A stretch of DNA of 64,000 nt from Corynebacterium endometrii (GTDB lineage Bacteria; Actinomycetota; Actinomycetes; Mycobacteriales; Mycobacteriaceae). The position numbers and the translations under genes were made by a program. Below, in pieces: positions 16,080-26,108 of this stretch; position 1 is the first letter of the stretch, and each line of letters opens with the position of its first letter. Below the pieces are notes generated by a model. The model did no database searches. It was not told where the DNA came from and saw only the letters and a list, made by a program, of their open reading frames with translations. The DNA lies in assembly GCF_004795735.1 (NCBI RefSeq), contig NZ_CP039247.1, forward strand, positions 1,240,001 through 1,304,000. Reading direction: 5' to 3'.

Positions 16080-18893
16080 CTAGGCTCCTATGGCAACAAC
16101 GCCGCGCTGGATGGCATCGATAGCCCTGCGGGCATTGGTCTTAATTTCTTCTGTGTAACCGGTCTTTGCTACCTGTTGGAGCAGATCGATGACCTGCCGG
16201 CACCAGCGCACAAAATCGCCCGGGGTAAGCTCAGCGCCAGACTCCCCTGCCGCCGCCATGCAGTACGCCAGCGGCGCACCCGCCGCCCACTGGTGGATGG
16301 CTAAGGCAAAACCGGCCTCGGGTTCACGGGTTAGCGGAAGCTGATGACGGCGTTCGTCGGCAACGAGTTCCGTGTAGATGCGCCACGTCGCGCTCATCGC
16401 ATCAGCCATCCTATCCGTGGCCGCCTCCGGCTGACCCCCAGTGTTTTTCCGGTTTTCGAAGCAGCACAAAGAGACCACCCCGGCCAGTTCGGCCGGGTCC
16501 AAATCATTCCAGATTCCACGGCGAAGGCACTGGGCCACCAGCAAGTCAGTATCGTTATGGATAAGGGCTAAGCGCTGACCCTCGTCCGTAATCACTGGTC
16601 TGCGCTCGGTACCCGCGCCCTCGAACTCGACGTAATTCATTTCGGAGAGCAAATCCACAATGCGCTCAAAGGTCCGGCCCAGCGTATCCCGAGCCGTTTC
16701 CACCGTCTTGGCCAGGCGGGCTAGTTCCCTCTCACGCCGAATGAGCTTTTGCGCCAAGCGGGCTAGTTGCTCACGATCAGTCGCTGGCCACGAATGCACA
16801 GGATGCGCGCGCAGCTCATCGCGCAAACGTCCAACCTTCTTGCTGGGCCGCACGCGCGGGCTCTGCCGCATCTTCTTCGGCCGGGGATAGTTGTTGCGTT
16901 TGAATGAATCACGCACGAATTTAATGTTTCGTCGCGGGTTCTTTTGCACGGGGCGTGGCAGGCGCATCGTGCCCACCACGATCGGTGGGTTTTCTATTCC
17001 GGTCGCATCTATGCGGCCGGACCAGCCATCTTCGGTGGTGACCCATGGGCGTGGATCCGCGGACTGCTTCGCCGCGGTGGTCACAACAGCCAGTATCGGC
17101 GCCTTTCGCTGGGCAATAGCGATTACATCACCAACCCGCAGCTTTGCGAGAACCGATGTAACCTCCTGTTGGCGCTGCGCAACGGAGTTGTGCTTGGATT
17201 TCTTTTCTTCATCACTAAGCTCCCGTCGCAGCTCCATGTACTCCGTGACCGCTGCAACCGGATCGAGGCCATCAGTGGTTGGCGGGGCCAACGCCTCGAT
17301 AGCCTCATGGAGTTGGCTACGCAGCTCGTTGACGCGATGCCGGGCGCGTTCCACCTCGCGGGCTTCTTCCACGACGGAACCGTCCGCCTGGAACTGAGCG
17401 AAAGAACGCTCAAGCAGCCTCAGAGATTCATCGAAGCCCACCATGCCCAACAAGTTGATGGCCATGTTGTAGCCCGGTTCAAAGGTGGAAACCAACGGAT
17501 AGGTGCGCGTCGACGCCAGTCCCGCCACCGCGCGAGGATCCATCGCAGGGGCCCACAGCACTACGGCATTACCAATCGTATCGATTCCGCGCCTTCCCGC
17601 ACGGCCCGTCAGCTGCGTGTATTGGCCGGGTGTCAGATCTACGTGAGCCTCGCCGTTGAATTTGACGAGCTTTTCTAGGATCACGGTGCGTGCCGGCATG
17701 TTGATCCCCAAGGCCAGGGTTTCGGTGGCGAACACCGCGCGTACCAAGCCCTGCACGAACAAATCTTCAACAATATGGCGGAATGCGGGAAGCATGCCCG
17801 CATGGTGCGCAGCGAATCCGCGTGAAAGTGCCTCGCGCCACTGGGTAAAGTTCAGCACCAGAAGGTCATCTTCTGGGATGCCCTCTACACCGGCGTCGAT
17901 AATTTCTTTAATGCGCGCTGCTTCTTCCTCCGTGGTCAAGACCATCCGTGAACGCAAGCACTGGTAGAGCGCGCCGTCACATCCGGCGCGGGAGAAGATA
18001 AAAGTAATGGCAGGCAGCATATTCATGCCCTGCAATACCTTGAGCACCTCGGGCCTTCCGAGCGGACGGTAGCGGTCCTGGGGACGCGAGAAACCCGAGC
18101 GCCCACGTGCCGAATTCCGGTCGCTTCCTCCGTCTTTGTGCCTGGAGCGGGACCTGAAACCGGCCCTATTGCTTGAGTAATCGGCTCGCCCATCGTCGCT
18201 ATCGCCCGCCTCTAAGCGCTGGATGCGCCTAGCCAGCTCAGTGTTGACGCGCCCGCCGGACTGCGGCTCAAACAGCGGGTAGATCTTGCGCCCAAGCATC
18301 ATCCACTGATCCAACGGCACCGGCCGGTGCTCGGAAACGATCACCTTGGTGTCACCGCGAACCGCGGTGAGCCAATCTCCAAATTCCTCGGAATTGGACA
18401 CGGTAGCGGACAAACCGATGACGTTGACCGATTCATCCAGGTTGAGAATGACCTCCTCCCACACCGCGCCGCGTGAGGCGTCAGCGAGGAAGTGAATTTC
18501 GTCCATTACCACGTGGGTTAGGCGATCAAGGCTGGAGGAGCCCGCGTAGATCATGTTGCGAAGTACCTCGGTGGTCATGACCACAATCTCGGCCTGGGAA
18601 TTGATGGACACATCCCCAGTCAAAAGCCCCACCGCTTCTTCACCATGCACCGAGCACAGGTCATGGTACTTCTGGTTGCTCAGCGCCTTAATTGGCGTGG
18701 TGTAAAAGCACTTTGTGCCCCGTGAGAGCGCCAGCGCTACGGCGAATTCGCCGACGATGGTCTTGCCCGCGCCAGTGGGCGCGCAAACCAGCACACCGTG
18801 TCCCGCTTCTACCGCTGCGCAGCCCTCAAGCTGAAAGTCATCAAGGGCGTACGGCAGAGTCGATGAAAACTCTTCCAGAAAAGAATGCGTCAT
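16080..18893 (-). CDS. helY: Ski2/Mtr4-like DEAD/DEAH-box RNA helicase HelY
   Basis: About 937 residues. Walker A APTGAGKT is at residues 38-45; the Walker B box is VMDEIHFLAD; motif III is GLSATVSNS; domain 2 holds FHAA-type AAHHAGMLP, TETLALGINMPA and QLTGRAGRRG. The C-terminal part is the DSHCT domain. Between the RecA domains lies an Arg/Ser/Gly-rich insert (around NRAGFRSRSRHKDGG), probably disordered and RNA-binding. The ATG at 18893 fits the family; the longer frame adds 16 unmatched residues. It is the last gene of the pup-paf-tat series and converges on the protease gene with an 11-bp gap. RNA unwinding or turnover is expected from the family. Confidence 0.93.
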   Translation of the reverse strand: MTHSFLEEFSSTLPYALDDFQLEGCAAVEAGHGVLVCAPTGAGKTIVGEFAVALALSRGTKCFYTTPIKALSNQKYHDLCSVHGEEAVGLLTGDVSINSQAEIVVMTTEVLRNMIYAGSSSLDRLTHVVMDEIHFLADASRGAVWEEVILNLDESVNVIGLSATVSNSEEFGDWLTAVRGDTKVIVSEHRPVPLDQWMMLGRKIYPLFEPQSGGRVNTELARRIQRLEAGDSDDGRADYSSNRAGFRSRSRHKDGGSDRNSARGRSGFSRPQDRYRPLGRPEVLKVLQGMNMLPAITFIFSRAGCDGALYQCLRSRMVLTTEEEAARIKEIIDAGVEGIPEDDLLVLNFTQWREALSRGFAAHHAGMLPAFRHIVEDLFVQGLVRAVFATETLALGINMPARTVILEKLVKFNGEAHVDLTPGQYTQLTGRAGRRGIDTIGNAVVLWAPAMDPRAVAGLASTRTYPLVSTFEPGYNMAINLLGMVGFDESLRLLERSFAQFQADGSVVEEAREVERARHRVNELRSQLHEAIEALAPPTTDGLDPVAAVTEYMELRRELSDEEKKSKHNSVAQRQQEVTSVLAKLRVGDVIAIAQRKAPILAVVTTAAKQSADPRPWVTTEDGWSGRIDATGIENPPIVVGTMRLPRPVQKNPRRNIKFVRDSFKRNNYPRPKKMRQSPRVRPSKKVGRLRDELRAHPVHSWPATDREQLARLAQKLIRRERELARLAKTVETARDTLGRTFERIVDLLSEMNYVEFEGAGTERRPVITDEGQRLALIHNDTDLLVAQCLRRGIWNDLDPAELAGVVSLCCFENRKNTGGQPEAATDRMADAMSATWRIYTELVADERRHQLPLTREPEAGFALAIHQWAAGAPLAYCMAAAGESGAELTPGDFVRWCRQVIDLLQQVAKTGYTEEIKTNARRAIDAIQRGVVAIGA

Positions 18894-18941
18894 ATCGCCT
18901 AACGTTACCCGTAAATTAGGCGTTTCAGCGCACCCGCTCAC

Positions 18942-20147
18942 TTAGAGCACGTCATCAAAGATTCCGGGGCCGGGGCCCTGCTGCGGGGTGTGCCGCTGCG
19001 CCGGGGAAACATCACCACCACCGAGTCTACTTACCGGCTGAGTGCGTGGCGGGCGCTGAGTGGGGGCGGTGCGCGGGGGTCGTTGCGATCCACCGCGCAG
19101 AGAACGCGGCGAAGGCGGCTGGAAGCCTACTGGAGCCACTGGCGTGGAGGAGCCGACCGGGCTCGGTGGGCTAACGGGACCCGAGGGCCGCACGGCTGGC
19201 GATGCGCTCTCATCATCAACGTCTAGCCAATCCGGGCGTTCGCGGTTTCGCCGCTTGTCATTGATCCTGCAGAATTGGAAGGAGATTTCCACTAATACAC
19301 ACATGCTGGCCCACAGTGCGAGCATGGAAAACGGATCCTGCCCCGGCGTCATGAATGCGGCAAACGCCATCAGCGCCACTGCGATGAGCCGGCGCTTATC
19401 CTTGACGGTCTCGTAGGCCAGGATGCCCACGACGTTGAGCATCGCGATAATGAGAGGGAGCTCGAAGCTCACACCGAAGACAACCAAGAGCCCCAGCAGG
19501 AAATTGAAGTATCGCTCGCCGGTCAGCGCAGCCGTTTGGTATTCATCGCCCATGGAGAGCAAGAACTCCAAACCTACGGAGACCACCAGGTAGGCGAGAA
19601 TCGCGCCAACAACAAAAAGCGCCACTGCCATTGATACGAAAGTTAGCGTGTAGCGCCGCTCGTTCTTATGCAGTCCGGGGGTGATGAAGGCCCACAACTG
19701 GTAGAGCCAGACGGGAGAAGACAAAACCACCCCGGCCAAGGCCGCCACCTTCAAGCGCAGCAGGAACATCTCGAAGGGCGCGGTAGCCAGCAGCCTGCAT
19801 TCACCATCCGGGGAGAACACGGCGCGTTTTTCCGCCGGCAGTGAGCAATATGGGCCACGCAATATCTCGCCCAAAGGAGAAATGCCGAAGGGCGCCGTTT
19901 GGTACCAGATGAACCCCACGATCGTGCCAAGCACCAATGCCAGCACGGAGATAACCAATCGGCGGCGCAGCTCCTGAAGGTGCTCCACCAGCGTCATCTC
20001 GCCCGTGGGATTCGCCTGTCGTTTAGTCTTCGGCCACTTTTTAGACAATGCGTTGCCAGGAGCGGAATGCTTAAGGCGTGCAAAAGCCCCACCCTTGCGG
20101 GCTGGCGCTGGGCTGAACCGAGAATTCGGGTTAGCAGGCTGATTCAC
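18942..20147 (-). CDS. tatC: Sec-independent (Tat) translocase subunit TatC with long tails
   Basis: 401 residues, clearly longer than typical TatC (250-320). TatC is the twin-arginine signal receptor in the membrane. The core begins at MTLVEHLQELRRRL (about residue 50), followed by six helices including the conserved FGVSFELPLIIAML. The N-terminal 49 residues are basic and low complexity. The C-terminal ~130 residues after the last helix are Pro/Arg/Ser/Gln-rich and end without recognisable motif. The GTG at 20147 has GAAGAG upstream; the internal Met at residue 50 is an alternative start. It follows tatA by about 110 bp, with helY next. Confidence 0.93.
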   Translation of the reverse strand: MNQPANPNSRFSPAPARKGGAFARLKHSAPGNALSKKWPKTKRQANPTGEMTLVEHLQELRRRLVISVLALVLGTIVGFIWYQTAPFGISPLGEILRGPYCSLPAEKRAVFSPDGECRLLATAPFEMFLLRLKVAALAGVVLSSPVWLYQLWAFITPGLHKNERRYTLTFVSMAVALFVVGAILAYLVVSVGLEFLLSMGDEYQTAALTGERYFNFLLGLLVVFGVSFELPLIIAMLNVVGILAYETVKDKRRLIAVALMAFAAFMTPGQDPFSMLALWASMCVLVEISFQFCRINDKRRNRERPDWLDVDDESASPAVRPSGPVSPPSPVGSSTPVAPVGFQPPSPRSLRGGSQRPPRTAPTQRPPRTQPVSRLGGGDVSPAQRHTPQQGPGPGIFDDVL

Positions 20148-20259
20148 TCTTCACACTTTCAACGGTCTTTCGCCGACCATTTACTCGAGGCTAGCGGCTT
20201 CGCCTACGCATTAATCCGCGGGAAAATCCGTAGGCGAAAACGGCTTTGTACCACGATAT

Positions 20260-20625
20260 TTACTGCTGCGGGTTCTGAGGGTTGTGCGGGTATCCCTGTT
20301 GCGGCTGCTGTGGTTGCTGCTGCGGGTATCCCTGGCCGGACTCCGGCGCAACCTGCTGGTTGTAACCCTGTTGCGGCTGTGGTGCCTGCTGCTGGCCGTA
20401 ATTAGGCTGAGCGGCCGCATCAAACTGGTTGGGCTGCTGGACTGGCGGCGCAATCTGTCCCTGCTGCTGAGCCTGAGCATCATCATTATTCAGCTCTTTG
20501 ACTTCAGACTTGAAAATGCGCATGGAGCGGCCCACAGAACGCGCCAACTCCGGCAATTTCTTAGCGCCAAAGAGTAACACTACGAGCAAAATGATCGCAG
20601 CGATTTCCCAAGGTCCGGGGTTCAT
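20260..20625 (-). CDS. tatA: Twin-arginine translocase subunit TatA with glutamine-rich tail
   Basis: 121 residues. TatA forms the Tat pore. One N-terminal helix ([14 protein letters not shown]) is followed by the diagnostic [20 protein letters not shown] hinge and amphipathic helix. From about residue 50 the protein is an unusual Gln/Pro/Tyr/Gly run made of irregular QQPQQGY-like units, longer and more repetitive than in most TatA proteins. GAGGA precedes the ATG. It is the first tat gene after the paf genes and is transcribed with tatC. Confidence 0.95.
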   Translation of the reverse strand: MNPGPWEIAAIILLVVLLFGAKKLPELARSVGRSMRIFKSEVKELNNDDAQAQQQGQIAPPVQQPNQFDAAAQPNYGQQQAPQPQQGYNQQVAPESGQGYPQQQPQQPQQGYPHNPQNPQQ

Positions 20626-20745
20626 CGGTTCCTCTTTCTTTCATTGAGATGCGGTACAGACGTACGGTTCCAATGCCTTAACGGCCGCGGACCACGTTGG
20701 GCGTTTAGACCGCCCATCGGGTGCGAGCAGGACCGTTGTCACGTC

Positions 20746-21705
20746 CTAAAGAGTATAGCGTTCCAGTGCTAATCGTGCGCGTTTAGCAACGGCCTCGACT
20801 AAAGAATCGGGCCCCACCACTCGCACTCGCCCCGCCTGCGCCAGCGCAAAGCGCACGAGCCACTCGCTGTCCAAGTAGGACATAGTCGCCTCTACCCATC
20901 CATTGCCCAAGGGGCGGCCCAGCTCAATGTCGTGGTAGTACGTCAACCAAGTAGAAGACTGATCGATTTCGAGCCTCGCGCGATGCGCGGTGCCGTAATT
21001 GAACGGATCCTCCGGATCGAAGTCTAACTCCTTAGTGTGAGGGTCTCCTATCCTCTCGAGGACCTCAACATTATCGATTCGATCGAATCGGAACTGCCGG
21101 AAACCCTGCCTGTCCTCGTCCCAGGCCCTGACGTAGGTCTCGGTGTCATGGATAAAGATTAAGGCTGGGACCACGGTGCGGCGTGCGGTGGAGTCTTTGC
21201 TGGCATTCCAGTAGTCGAATCGCACCACCCGGCTGTCTCGGACAGCCTCGGAGATGTGCGCTAACGCCTCGCTTTCATCCGGATCCGGCTGCGCCAGCGA
21301 GTCGTACATGGCTTCTGTCTTTTTATCCATGATCCTGCGCAGCTTGTCCGCGGCGCTGCGCACGGCGTCCGTATCCACTAGGCCAGACATCGACTCCAAA
21401 GATTCCAAGGTGATAAGCAAGGCACTCGCCTCGATAGGGGTCAATCGGAGCGCCTTGTTGAGGCCTTGATCATTGATGATGTTAATCGGCCGGCGATAGT
21501 CCGCTTCGAGCTCGATGTTTTCCCCTCCGTACTTACCAATTCCGGTGTAGAGGAGGCGTTCAAGCGCTTCCTTAATTTCGCGCGGCCGTTTGCCTAAATC
21601 CTGGGCGGCCTCCATCAAGGTGTAATCGGGGTGGGCCCTAAAATAGGGAATCAAATTTATGCTCAAGACCAGGTCGGCAAGTTTTCCCGATGCATCCTGT
21701 GGCAT
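20746..21705 (-). CDS. pafC: WYL-domain transcriptional regulator PafC
   Basis: 319 residues. With PafB it forms a heteromeric activator; in mycobacteria PafBC turns on LexA-independent DNA-damage genes. The N-terminal winged helix spans LVLSINLIPYFRAHPDYTLM to about residue 60. The WYL domain (about 150-240) shows RVVRFDYWNASKDSTARR and YVRAWDEDRQGFRQFRFDRI. It starts 3 bp after pafB ends, and the pafB tail carries its ribosome-binding site (GGGAG). The ligand sensed by the WYL domain is not evident. Confidence 0.93.
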   Translation of the reverse strand: MPQDASGKLADLVLSINLIPYFRAHPDYTLMEAAQDLGKRPREIKEALERLLYTGIGKYGGENIELEADYRRPINIINDQGLNKALRLTPIEASALLITLESLESMSGLVDTDAVRSAADKLRRIMDKKTEAMYDSLAQPDPDESEALAHISEAVRDSRVVRFDYWNASKDSTARRTVVPALIFIHDTETYVRAWDEDRQGFRQFRFDRIDNVEVLERIGDPHTKELDFDPEDPFNYGTAHRARLEIDQSSTWLTYYHDIELGRPLGNGWVEATMSYLDSEWLVRFALAQAGRVRVVGPDSLVEAVAKRARLALERYTL

Positions 21706-21708
21706 GAC

Positions 21709-22770
21709 TTACTCCCCTTCCTTTCCGTCGACGCACCCGGATACCCCGGGGCTCGGTATCGGGCCTTCTATGACCGCCTGAAGATGCTGCGCTATCTCGC
21801 GGCGCAACTCTTCTGGCTCGAGTACCTCCACGCCGGGCGCAAAACTAGCCGCGGTCCTTAAGAGCCAATCGCGCGGGACCGACTCCAGTACGTACGTGCC
21901 ATCCCCCCGAGGTTGACCTGCATCGGCCAATTCGAGGGCGTGGCCGTAGGGAATTTTTACGGTAGCGGTGATCTTTTCGCCGCCTTTGAGGATATCGGTG
22001 ACGAATTCCTGCAATGGACGGGTGGGCAGGGCCACGGTGCGCTTGGCGCGCGAGGCGCTTACGTCGCTGACCCGTGCGAGGCGGAATACGCGCGGCGCAT
22101 TGCGGTCCAGGTCGTAGCCAACCAGGTAGTTGCGCATCTCGTGGGCCACCACGCCCCAGGGTTCCATCCGCCTTCTTACGGGATCAGCGTCGGGCCGTTG
22201 CTGGTAATTGAAGGATATTCTGAGCCCAAGGCGGTAGGCGGTATTCAAGTCGCGGAGCACAGTGGCGTCCAGGCCCGCGGCATCGAAATTCGCCGTTACC
22301 ACTGGTATGGAGTCTAAACCGCGTGATGCGCCCGACGCCGCGATCTTCGTCCACCCCGCCGCACTGTAGTCAGTAAGGCCACCCGGCTGGCCCATTCCGG
22401 AGGCAAGCCCCAGAACCCGCGCCTCCTCAGGGCTAAAGTCCACCTCGGGCAGCTGGTACTGGTCCTCCTCCATGCGGAAAATGAGCCTATTGGTTCCCTC
22501 CGCCTTACGAACGGATACCGGTACCCCGGCGCGTTGCAGCGTGGTCACATCGCGAGTGACGGCCTTGTAAAAGGCATCGTTACCTGCGCGCGTTTCGGGG
22601 TAGTGACCGTACCCATCCACCCGAGCTCGAATCCAGTCCATATCCCGCTCGGGGTTTCCGCCCTTAGACACCGCTCCTTGCAGCACAAAGGTCAGGTTGG
22701 TCAGGCGGACGATAGTCGCCTCGCGGCGGGCTTGGGTAGCGTCCGCCTGTGAGGGAGAGTTAGCTGCCAT
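21709..22770 (-). CDS. pafB: WYL-domain transcriptional regulator PafB
   Basis: 353 residues, the partner of PafC. The N-terminal helix-turn-helix holds IVRLTNLTFVLQ and VTRDVTTLQRAGVPV. The WYL core is RISFNYQQRPDADPVRRRMEPWG, followed by YLVGYDLDRNAPRVFRLARV, the Arg-rich strand that binds effector in WYL proteins. A C-terminal WCX-type region follows. It lies between pafA (131-bp gap) and pafC (3-bp gap), so the regulators are physically linked to the pupylation genes without being needed for pupylation chemistry. Confidence 0.93.
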   Translation of the reverse strand: MAANSPSQADATQARREATIVRLTNLTFVLQGAVSKGGNPERDMDWIRARVDGYGHYPETRAGNDAFYKAVTRDVTTLQRAGVPVSVRKAEGTNRLIFRMEEDQYQLPEVDFSPEEARVLGLASGMGQPGGLTDYSAAGWTKIAASGASRGLDSIPVVTANFDAAGLDATVLRDLNTAYRLGLRISFNYQQRPDADPVRRRMEPWGVVAHEMRNYLVGYDLDRNAPRVFRLARVSDVSASRAKRTVALPTRPLQEFVTDILKGGEKITATVKIPYGHALELADAGQPRGDGTYVLESVPRDWLLRTAASFAPGVEVLEPEELRREIAQHLQAVIEGPIPSPGVSGCVDGKEGE

Positions 22771-22902
22771 AGCGGTGGCAAGTCCTTACTGTGGTCGATG
22801 TGACAGACTAAGCCGTCAGGCTTTCAAACGGGCATCGGACTAGGAATAGCAGACAGAAGTAGGAGCTGGGATGGAATCGAATCCGCGCCCCCTTGTGGGC
22901 TG

Positions 22903-24327
22903 CTAGCCCGCGTTATCCAACATGTACTGTACCAAGGCATCCAGGCGGGAATCCTCATTTACAAAAGGATCGGCGAACTCCTCCGTCACGGGTTCCGGGC
23001 GGTTAACTTTAAGCCGCGTCCAATCAACGGTGACGTTTGAGCCCACGCCGTAGGCCGTTTCTAAGAAATCACCCCGGAGCTTCGCCCTAGTGGTCTGCGG
23101 GGCCTTATCCACGCATTGGGAGATCGCCTCATCGGTGGTCCAACGCGAGATGCGGCCCTTGCGCATGAGTACGTCATATAGGCCTCGCCCGGGCCGGATG
23201 TCGTGGTAGGTCAGGTCGATCTGTGCAAGCTTCGGGTGCGACCAATCCGAGCCAAGGCGTTGGCGGTACGCCTCGAGCAGTTCGCGTTTTATAACCCAGT
23301 CAATCTCAGTGTTGACCGTTGAGAAATCCTGGCTCTCGATTGCCGAGATGACCCTGCGCCACAGGTCAACTACCCTGTGCATTTCGGAGTTAGGGGTACC
23401 GGAATCGGTGCGCTCTTCGAGCCAGCAGGCTGCCCGCTCACACAGAGCACGCTGGACCTCAAGCGCGGTGACCGTGCTTCCGTTCTCGAGGAGCAACTCC
23501 GTGGAACCGGTAAGATCCCGCGCCACCTCACGAATGTGGCCGATGGGATCCGCGACCTCAAAACTGGGTAGGTCGAAGCCCGCCTCGAGCATTTCGAGCA
23601 TGAGCAGAGTCGAACCCACCTTGAGCGCAAACGTGGGTTCAGCCATGTTAGAGTCGCCAACAATGACATGCATGCGGCGGAAACGCGAAGAATCCCCATG
23701 GGGCTCATCACGCGTGTTGATGATTGGACGCGAGCGTGTCGTTGCCGAGGATACGCCCTCCCACACCTGATCGGCGCGCTGGGAGAGCACGAATTGCGCC
23801 GGCTTATCGCCCCTGGCCGGCATGATCATGCCTGCGCCGCAGATTAATTGGCGGGTAATCATAAATGGCAGTAACGCCGTGCCCAAATCCTTAAGCACCA
23901 TCTGCCGTGACACCAGATAATTCTCGTGGCAGCCGTAGGAGTTACCCTCGGAATCCACGTTGTTCTTGAACAGGTAGATGGTGCCCGGCGTCCCCATAGC
24001 CCGGAGGCTATCCTCAGCCTCATCGACCATGCGTTGAACCAACACGTCTCCCGCACGCTCGTAATTGAGGAGCTGGGTCAGGCTGTCACACTCACCGGTA
24101 GCGATCTCCGGGTGTGAGCCCACGTCAAGGTAGAGGCGGGACGCATTAGTGGTGAAAACGTTCGATGATGAATACTGCGCCACCACCGGACGGAAAAGCT
24201 CACGAGCTACCTCATCGGGGCTGAGATTCCTCTTACCCGGTTCGGGGCGTGCGGTAATCCCGTATTCCGTTTCCACACCCATGATGCGCCGCGTGTACAC
24301 GGGACCGCCAGCCTGAGAGCGAATCAC
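22903..24327 (-). CDS. pafA: Pup-protein ligase PafA
   Basis: 474 residues. PafA activates the Pup C-terminal glutamate with ATP and joins it to lysine side chains. The glutamine-synthetase-like N-terminus [13 protein letters not shown] carries the Mg/ATP glutamates. [18 protein letters not shown] includes the catalytic aspartate of the family. [29 protein letters not shown] lines the nucleotide site. The GTG start overlaps the pup stop as GTGA, implying translational coupling; an alternative GTG about 10 codons later would give a chain starting near YTRRIMG. There is no prcBA between pup and pafA. Confidence 0.95.
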   Translation of the reverse strand: MIRSQAGGPVYTRRIMGVETEYGITARPEPGKRNLSPDEVARELFRPVVAQYSSSNVFTTNASRLYLDVGSHPEIATGECDSLTQLLNYERAGDVLVQRMVDEAEDSLRAMGTPGTIYLFKNNVDSEGNSYGCHENYLVSRQMVLKDLGTALLPFMITRQLICGAGMIMPARGDKPAQFVLSQRADQVWEGVSSATTRSRPIINTRDEPHGDSSRFRRMHVIVGDSNMAEPTFALKVGSTLLMLEMLEAGFDLPSFEVADPIGHIREVARDLTGSTELLLENGSTVTALEVQRALCERAACWLEERTDSGTPNSEMHRVVDLWRRVISAIESQDFSTVNTEIDWVIKRELLEAYRQRLGSDWSHPKLAQIDLTYHDIRPGRGLYDVLMRKGRISRWTTDEAISQCVDKAPQTTRAKLRGDFLETAYGVGSNVTVDWTRLKVNRPEPVTEEFADPFVNEDSRLDALVQYMLDNAG

Positions 24328-24515
24328 TGGCCGCCCTTTTGCACGTAGGAGCGCACGAACTCCTCCGCATTGGTTTCCAGCAGACCGTCAATCTCATCGA
24401 GAAGATCGTCCGTGCCGGCGCTGGAAATCTGCACCTGGCCCGCCTCTTGTACACCATCTTCCGCGTTGTTATCCCCGGGACCCGGACCGGTGACATGGGT
24501 CTGATTGGTTGGCAT
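24324..24515 (-). CDS. pup: Prokaryotic ubiquitin-like protein Pup (GGQ form)
   Basis: 63 residues, intrinsically disordered in composition. The C-terminal VQKGGQ ends in glutamine, so Dop must deamidate it to GGE before ligation. The central helix region [23 protein letters not shown] is the part that binds the ATPase coiled coil. An optimal AAGGAGG lies 8 bases before the ATG, fitting high expression. It is flanked by dop (upstream) and pafA (overlapping downstream). Confidence 0.97.
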   Translation of the reverse strand: MPTNQTHVTGPGPGDNNAEDGVQEAGQVQISSAGTDDLLDEIDGLLETNAEEFVRSYVQKGGQ

Positions 24516-24569
24516 TAATTATCCTCCTTGTACTTGGTACCTGGCCTGGCTTCTCCGCTGCACCTGCGT

Positions 24570-26087
24570 TTAACGATACTCGGGAACCACGCCTAGCTGT
24601 TCCAGCCCCACTAGAAGTTCGCGAGCTGTGGTAGCACGATCTATGAGTTCCTCACACTGAGCTGCGCCCAAACCGTCTACCTCATCCATGTGGATGATGG
24701 CCAGGCGTTCGCCGATTTTGAAGGTAAGCACCTGCCAAGCGGCGGCGACGAGTTCCTCGGAGAACTTGTCCGTTACCCGTCCGCGGAAGAAGGCACGCGA
24801 ATCGCGCGGCGGGTTGTCCGCTGCGAACTCAATCTCGGCTTCGCTCACCAAGGTGCGCATCTGTCCCTTGCGAACCAATGCATGATACAAGGACTTCGCA
24901 GGATCGATGTCGGCGTATTGGAGGTCAATAAGCTGCAGTTTCGGATCCTCTGGGTCCACGCCTCGGTCCATGTAGCCTTTTATCAAGCGATACTTGGCAA
25001 CCCAGTCAAGCAGGCCTGCGGCCTTGAGCGGGTCATCGGCCAAAACCGCCGTGGCCTCGTCCCATAGCGTACACACCTTCTCATCGGAAGCGGTGCGGGG
25101 GCTAACCCTCCCGCGGTATTCACTAAGAAGTTCCAGGGAGGTAAGCCTTCGACCGTCTTTGAGCTCAAGCCGATGCCGCAGCGTCGTGTCGTAGCTAACC
25201 TTCGCTACCTCACTCACAGCATCTTTGAGCGCCAAATCGCTAAAATCCACGCCACCTTCTATGGCGTCCATGACTAAAGAGGTCATTCCAAGTTTCAACA
25301 AGTTGGAGACCTGGGACATGTTGGCATCGCCTATGATCACGTGCAGGCGCCCAAAGTCCTCGTGTACGGCATGGGGTTCATCACGGGTGTTAATAATCCC
25401 GCGGTTTAGAGTGGTTTCCAGGGAGATTTCCTGCTCTATGTAATCCGCCCTCTGTGAGATTTGGAAACCGGGTTCAGTGCCGTCTTGTCCCCTGCCCATA
25501 CGCCCGGCTCCGGTGACCACCTGGCGCGCTACGAAGAACGGAATAAGCGCATGGGCCATGACATCGAAATCGGTGGAGCGAGCGTACTGATAATTCTCAT
25601 GGGATCCGTATGACGCGCCCTTGCCATCAACATTATTCTTATACAACTTGAGCTCCGGGCAAGGCTCGTGGTTAGCCAACACGGACTTGCCATCCTCGGT
25701 TAAGGAGTTCACGGCCGCAACCGCGCGCCGGGCAATCACATCACCAGCAGCGTCGTAAACCATGCCGTCCAATGCGCTGGCGCATTCCGGAGATGAATAT
25801 TCAGGGTGCGCGTGATCGACGTAGAAACGTGCGCCGTTCTTCGTCACCACGTTGGCCACGCCTATGGCATTCGGATCCACCACGGGTACCGTCTGGTAGC
25901 GCTTGAGATCAAAGCCGCGCGCGTCGCGAAGAGGATGCTCCTCGGCGAAGTCCCATCGCGAACGAGCCCCCGTGTGCAGGGCGGCGTACGCCACCACGGC
26001 ATGGGTTGATGTCACAATGGGTGAATACTCCGGGCTTGACGGCGTGGAGATCCCGTACTCGGTTTCAGTGCCTAAGAATCGTGCCAT
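24570..26087 (-). CDS. dop: Pup deamidase/depupylase Dop
   Basis: 505 residues. A PafA paralogue that deamidates Pup-GGQ and removes Pup from targets. The N-terminus is MARFLGTETEYGIS. The Dop-loop region after YAALHTGARSRWDFAEEHPL (about residues 35-58) distinguishes it from PafA. The catalytic site is VDHAHPEYSSPECAS, with NTRDEPHAVHEDFGRLHVIIGDANMS for nucleotide binding. It lies 21 bp after arc and 54 bp before pup. Confidence 0.95.
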   Translation of the reverse strand: MARFLGTETEYGISTPSSPEYSPIVTSTHAVVAYAALHTGARSRWDFAEEHPLRDARGFDLKRYQTVPVVDPNAIGVANVVTKNGARFYVDHAHPEYSSPECASALDGMVYDAAGDVIARRAVAAVNSLTEDGKSVLANHEPCPELKLYKNNVDGKGASYGSHENYQYARSTDFDVMAHALIPFFVARQVVTGAGRMGRGQDGTEPGFQISQRADYIEQEISLETTLNRGIINTRDEPHAVHEDFGRLHVIIGDANMSQVSNLLKLGMTSLVMDAIEGGVDFSDLALKDAVSEVAKVSYDTTLRHRLELKDGRRLTSLELLSEYRGRVSPRTASDEKVCTLWDEATAVLADDPLKAAGLLDWVAKYRLIKGYMDRGVDPEDPKLQLIDLQYADIDPAKSLYHALVRKGQMRTLVSEAEIEFAADNPPRDSRAFFRGRVTDKFSEELVAAAWQVLTFKIGERLAIIHMDEVDGLGAAQCEELIDRATTARELLVGLEQLGVVPEYR

Positions 26088-26108
26088 GAGTCTAAATCTA
26101 ATCCCTCG

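Noticed and set aside
20260..20500. Gln-rich TatA tail as a DNA repeat or CRISPR-like array
   Set aside because: The repeats are irregular, in frame and codon-based; they encode a low-complexity protein tail.
22858..22890. Sequence resembling the 3' end of tmRNA/tRNA (minus strand ATTCGATTCCATCCCAGCTCC)
   Set aside because: Only the T-loop-like and CAGCTCC bases match; no acceptor partner, no CCA and no upstream tRNA-like domain are present. At most it could be an att-site relic, which I cannot support.
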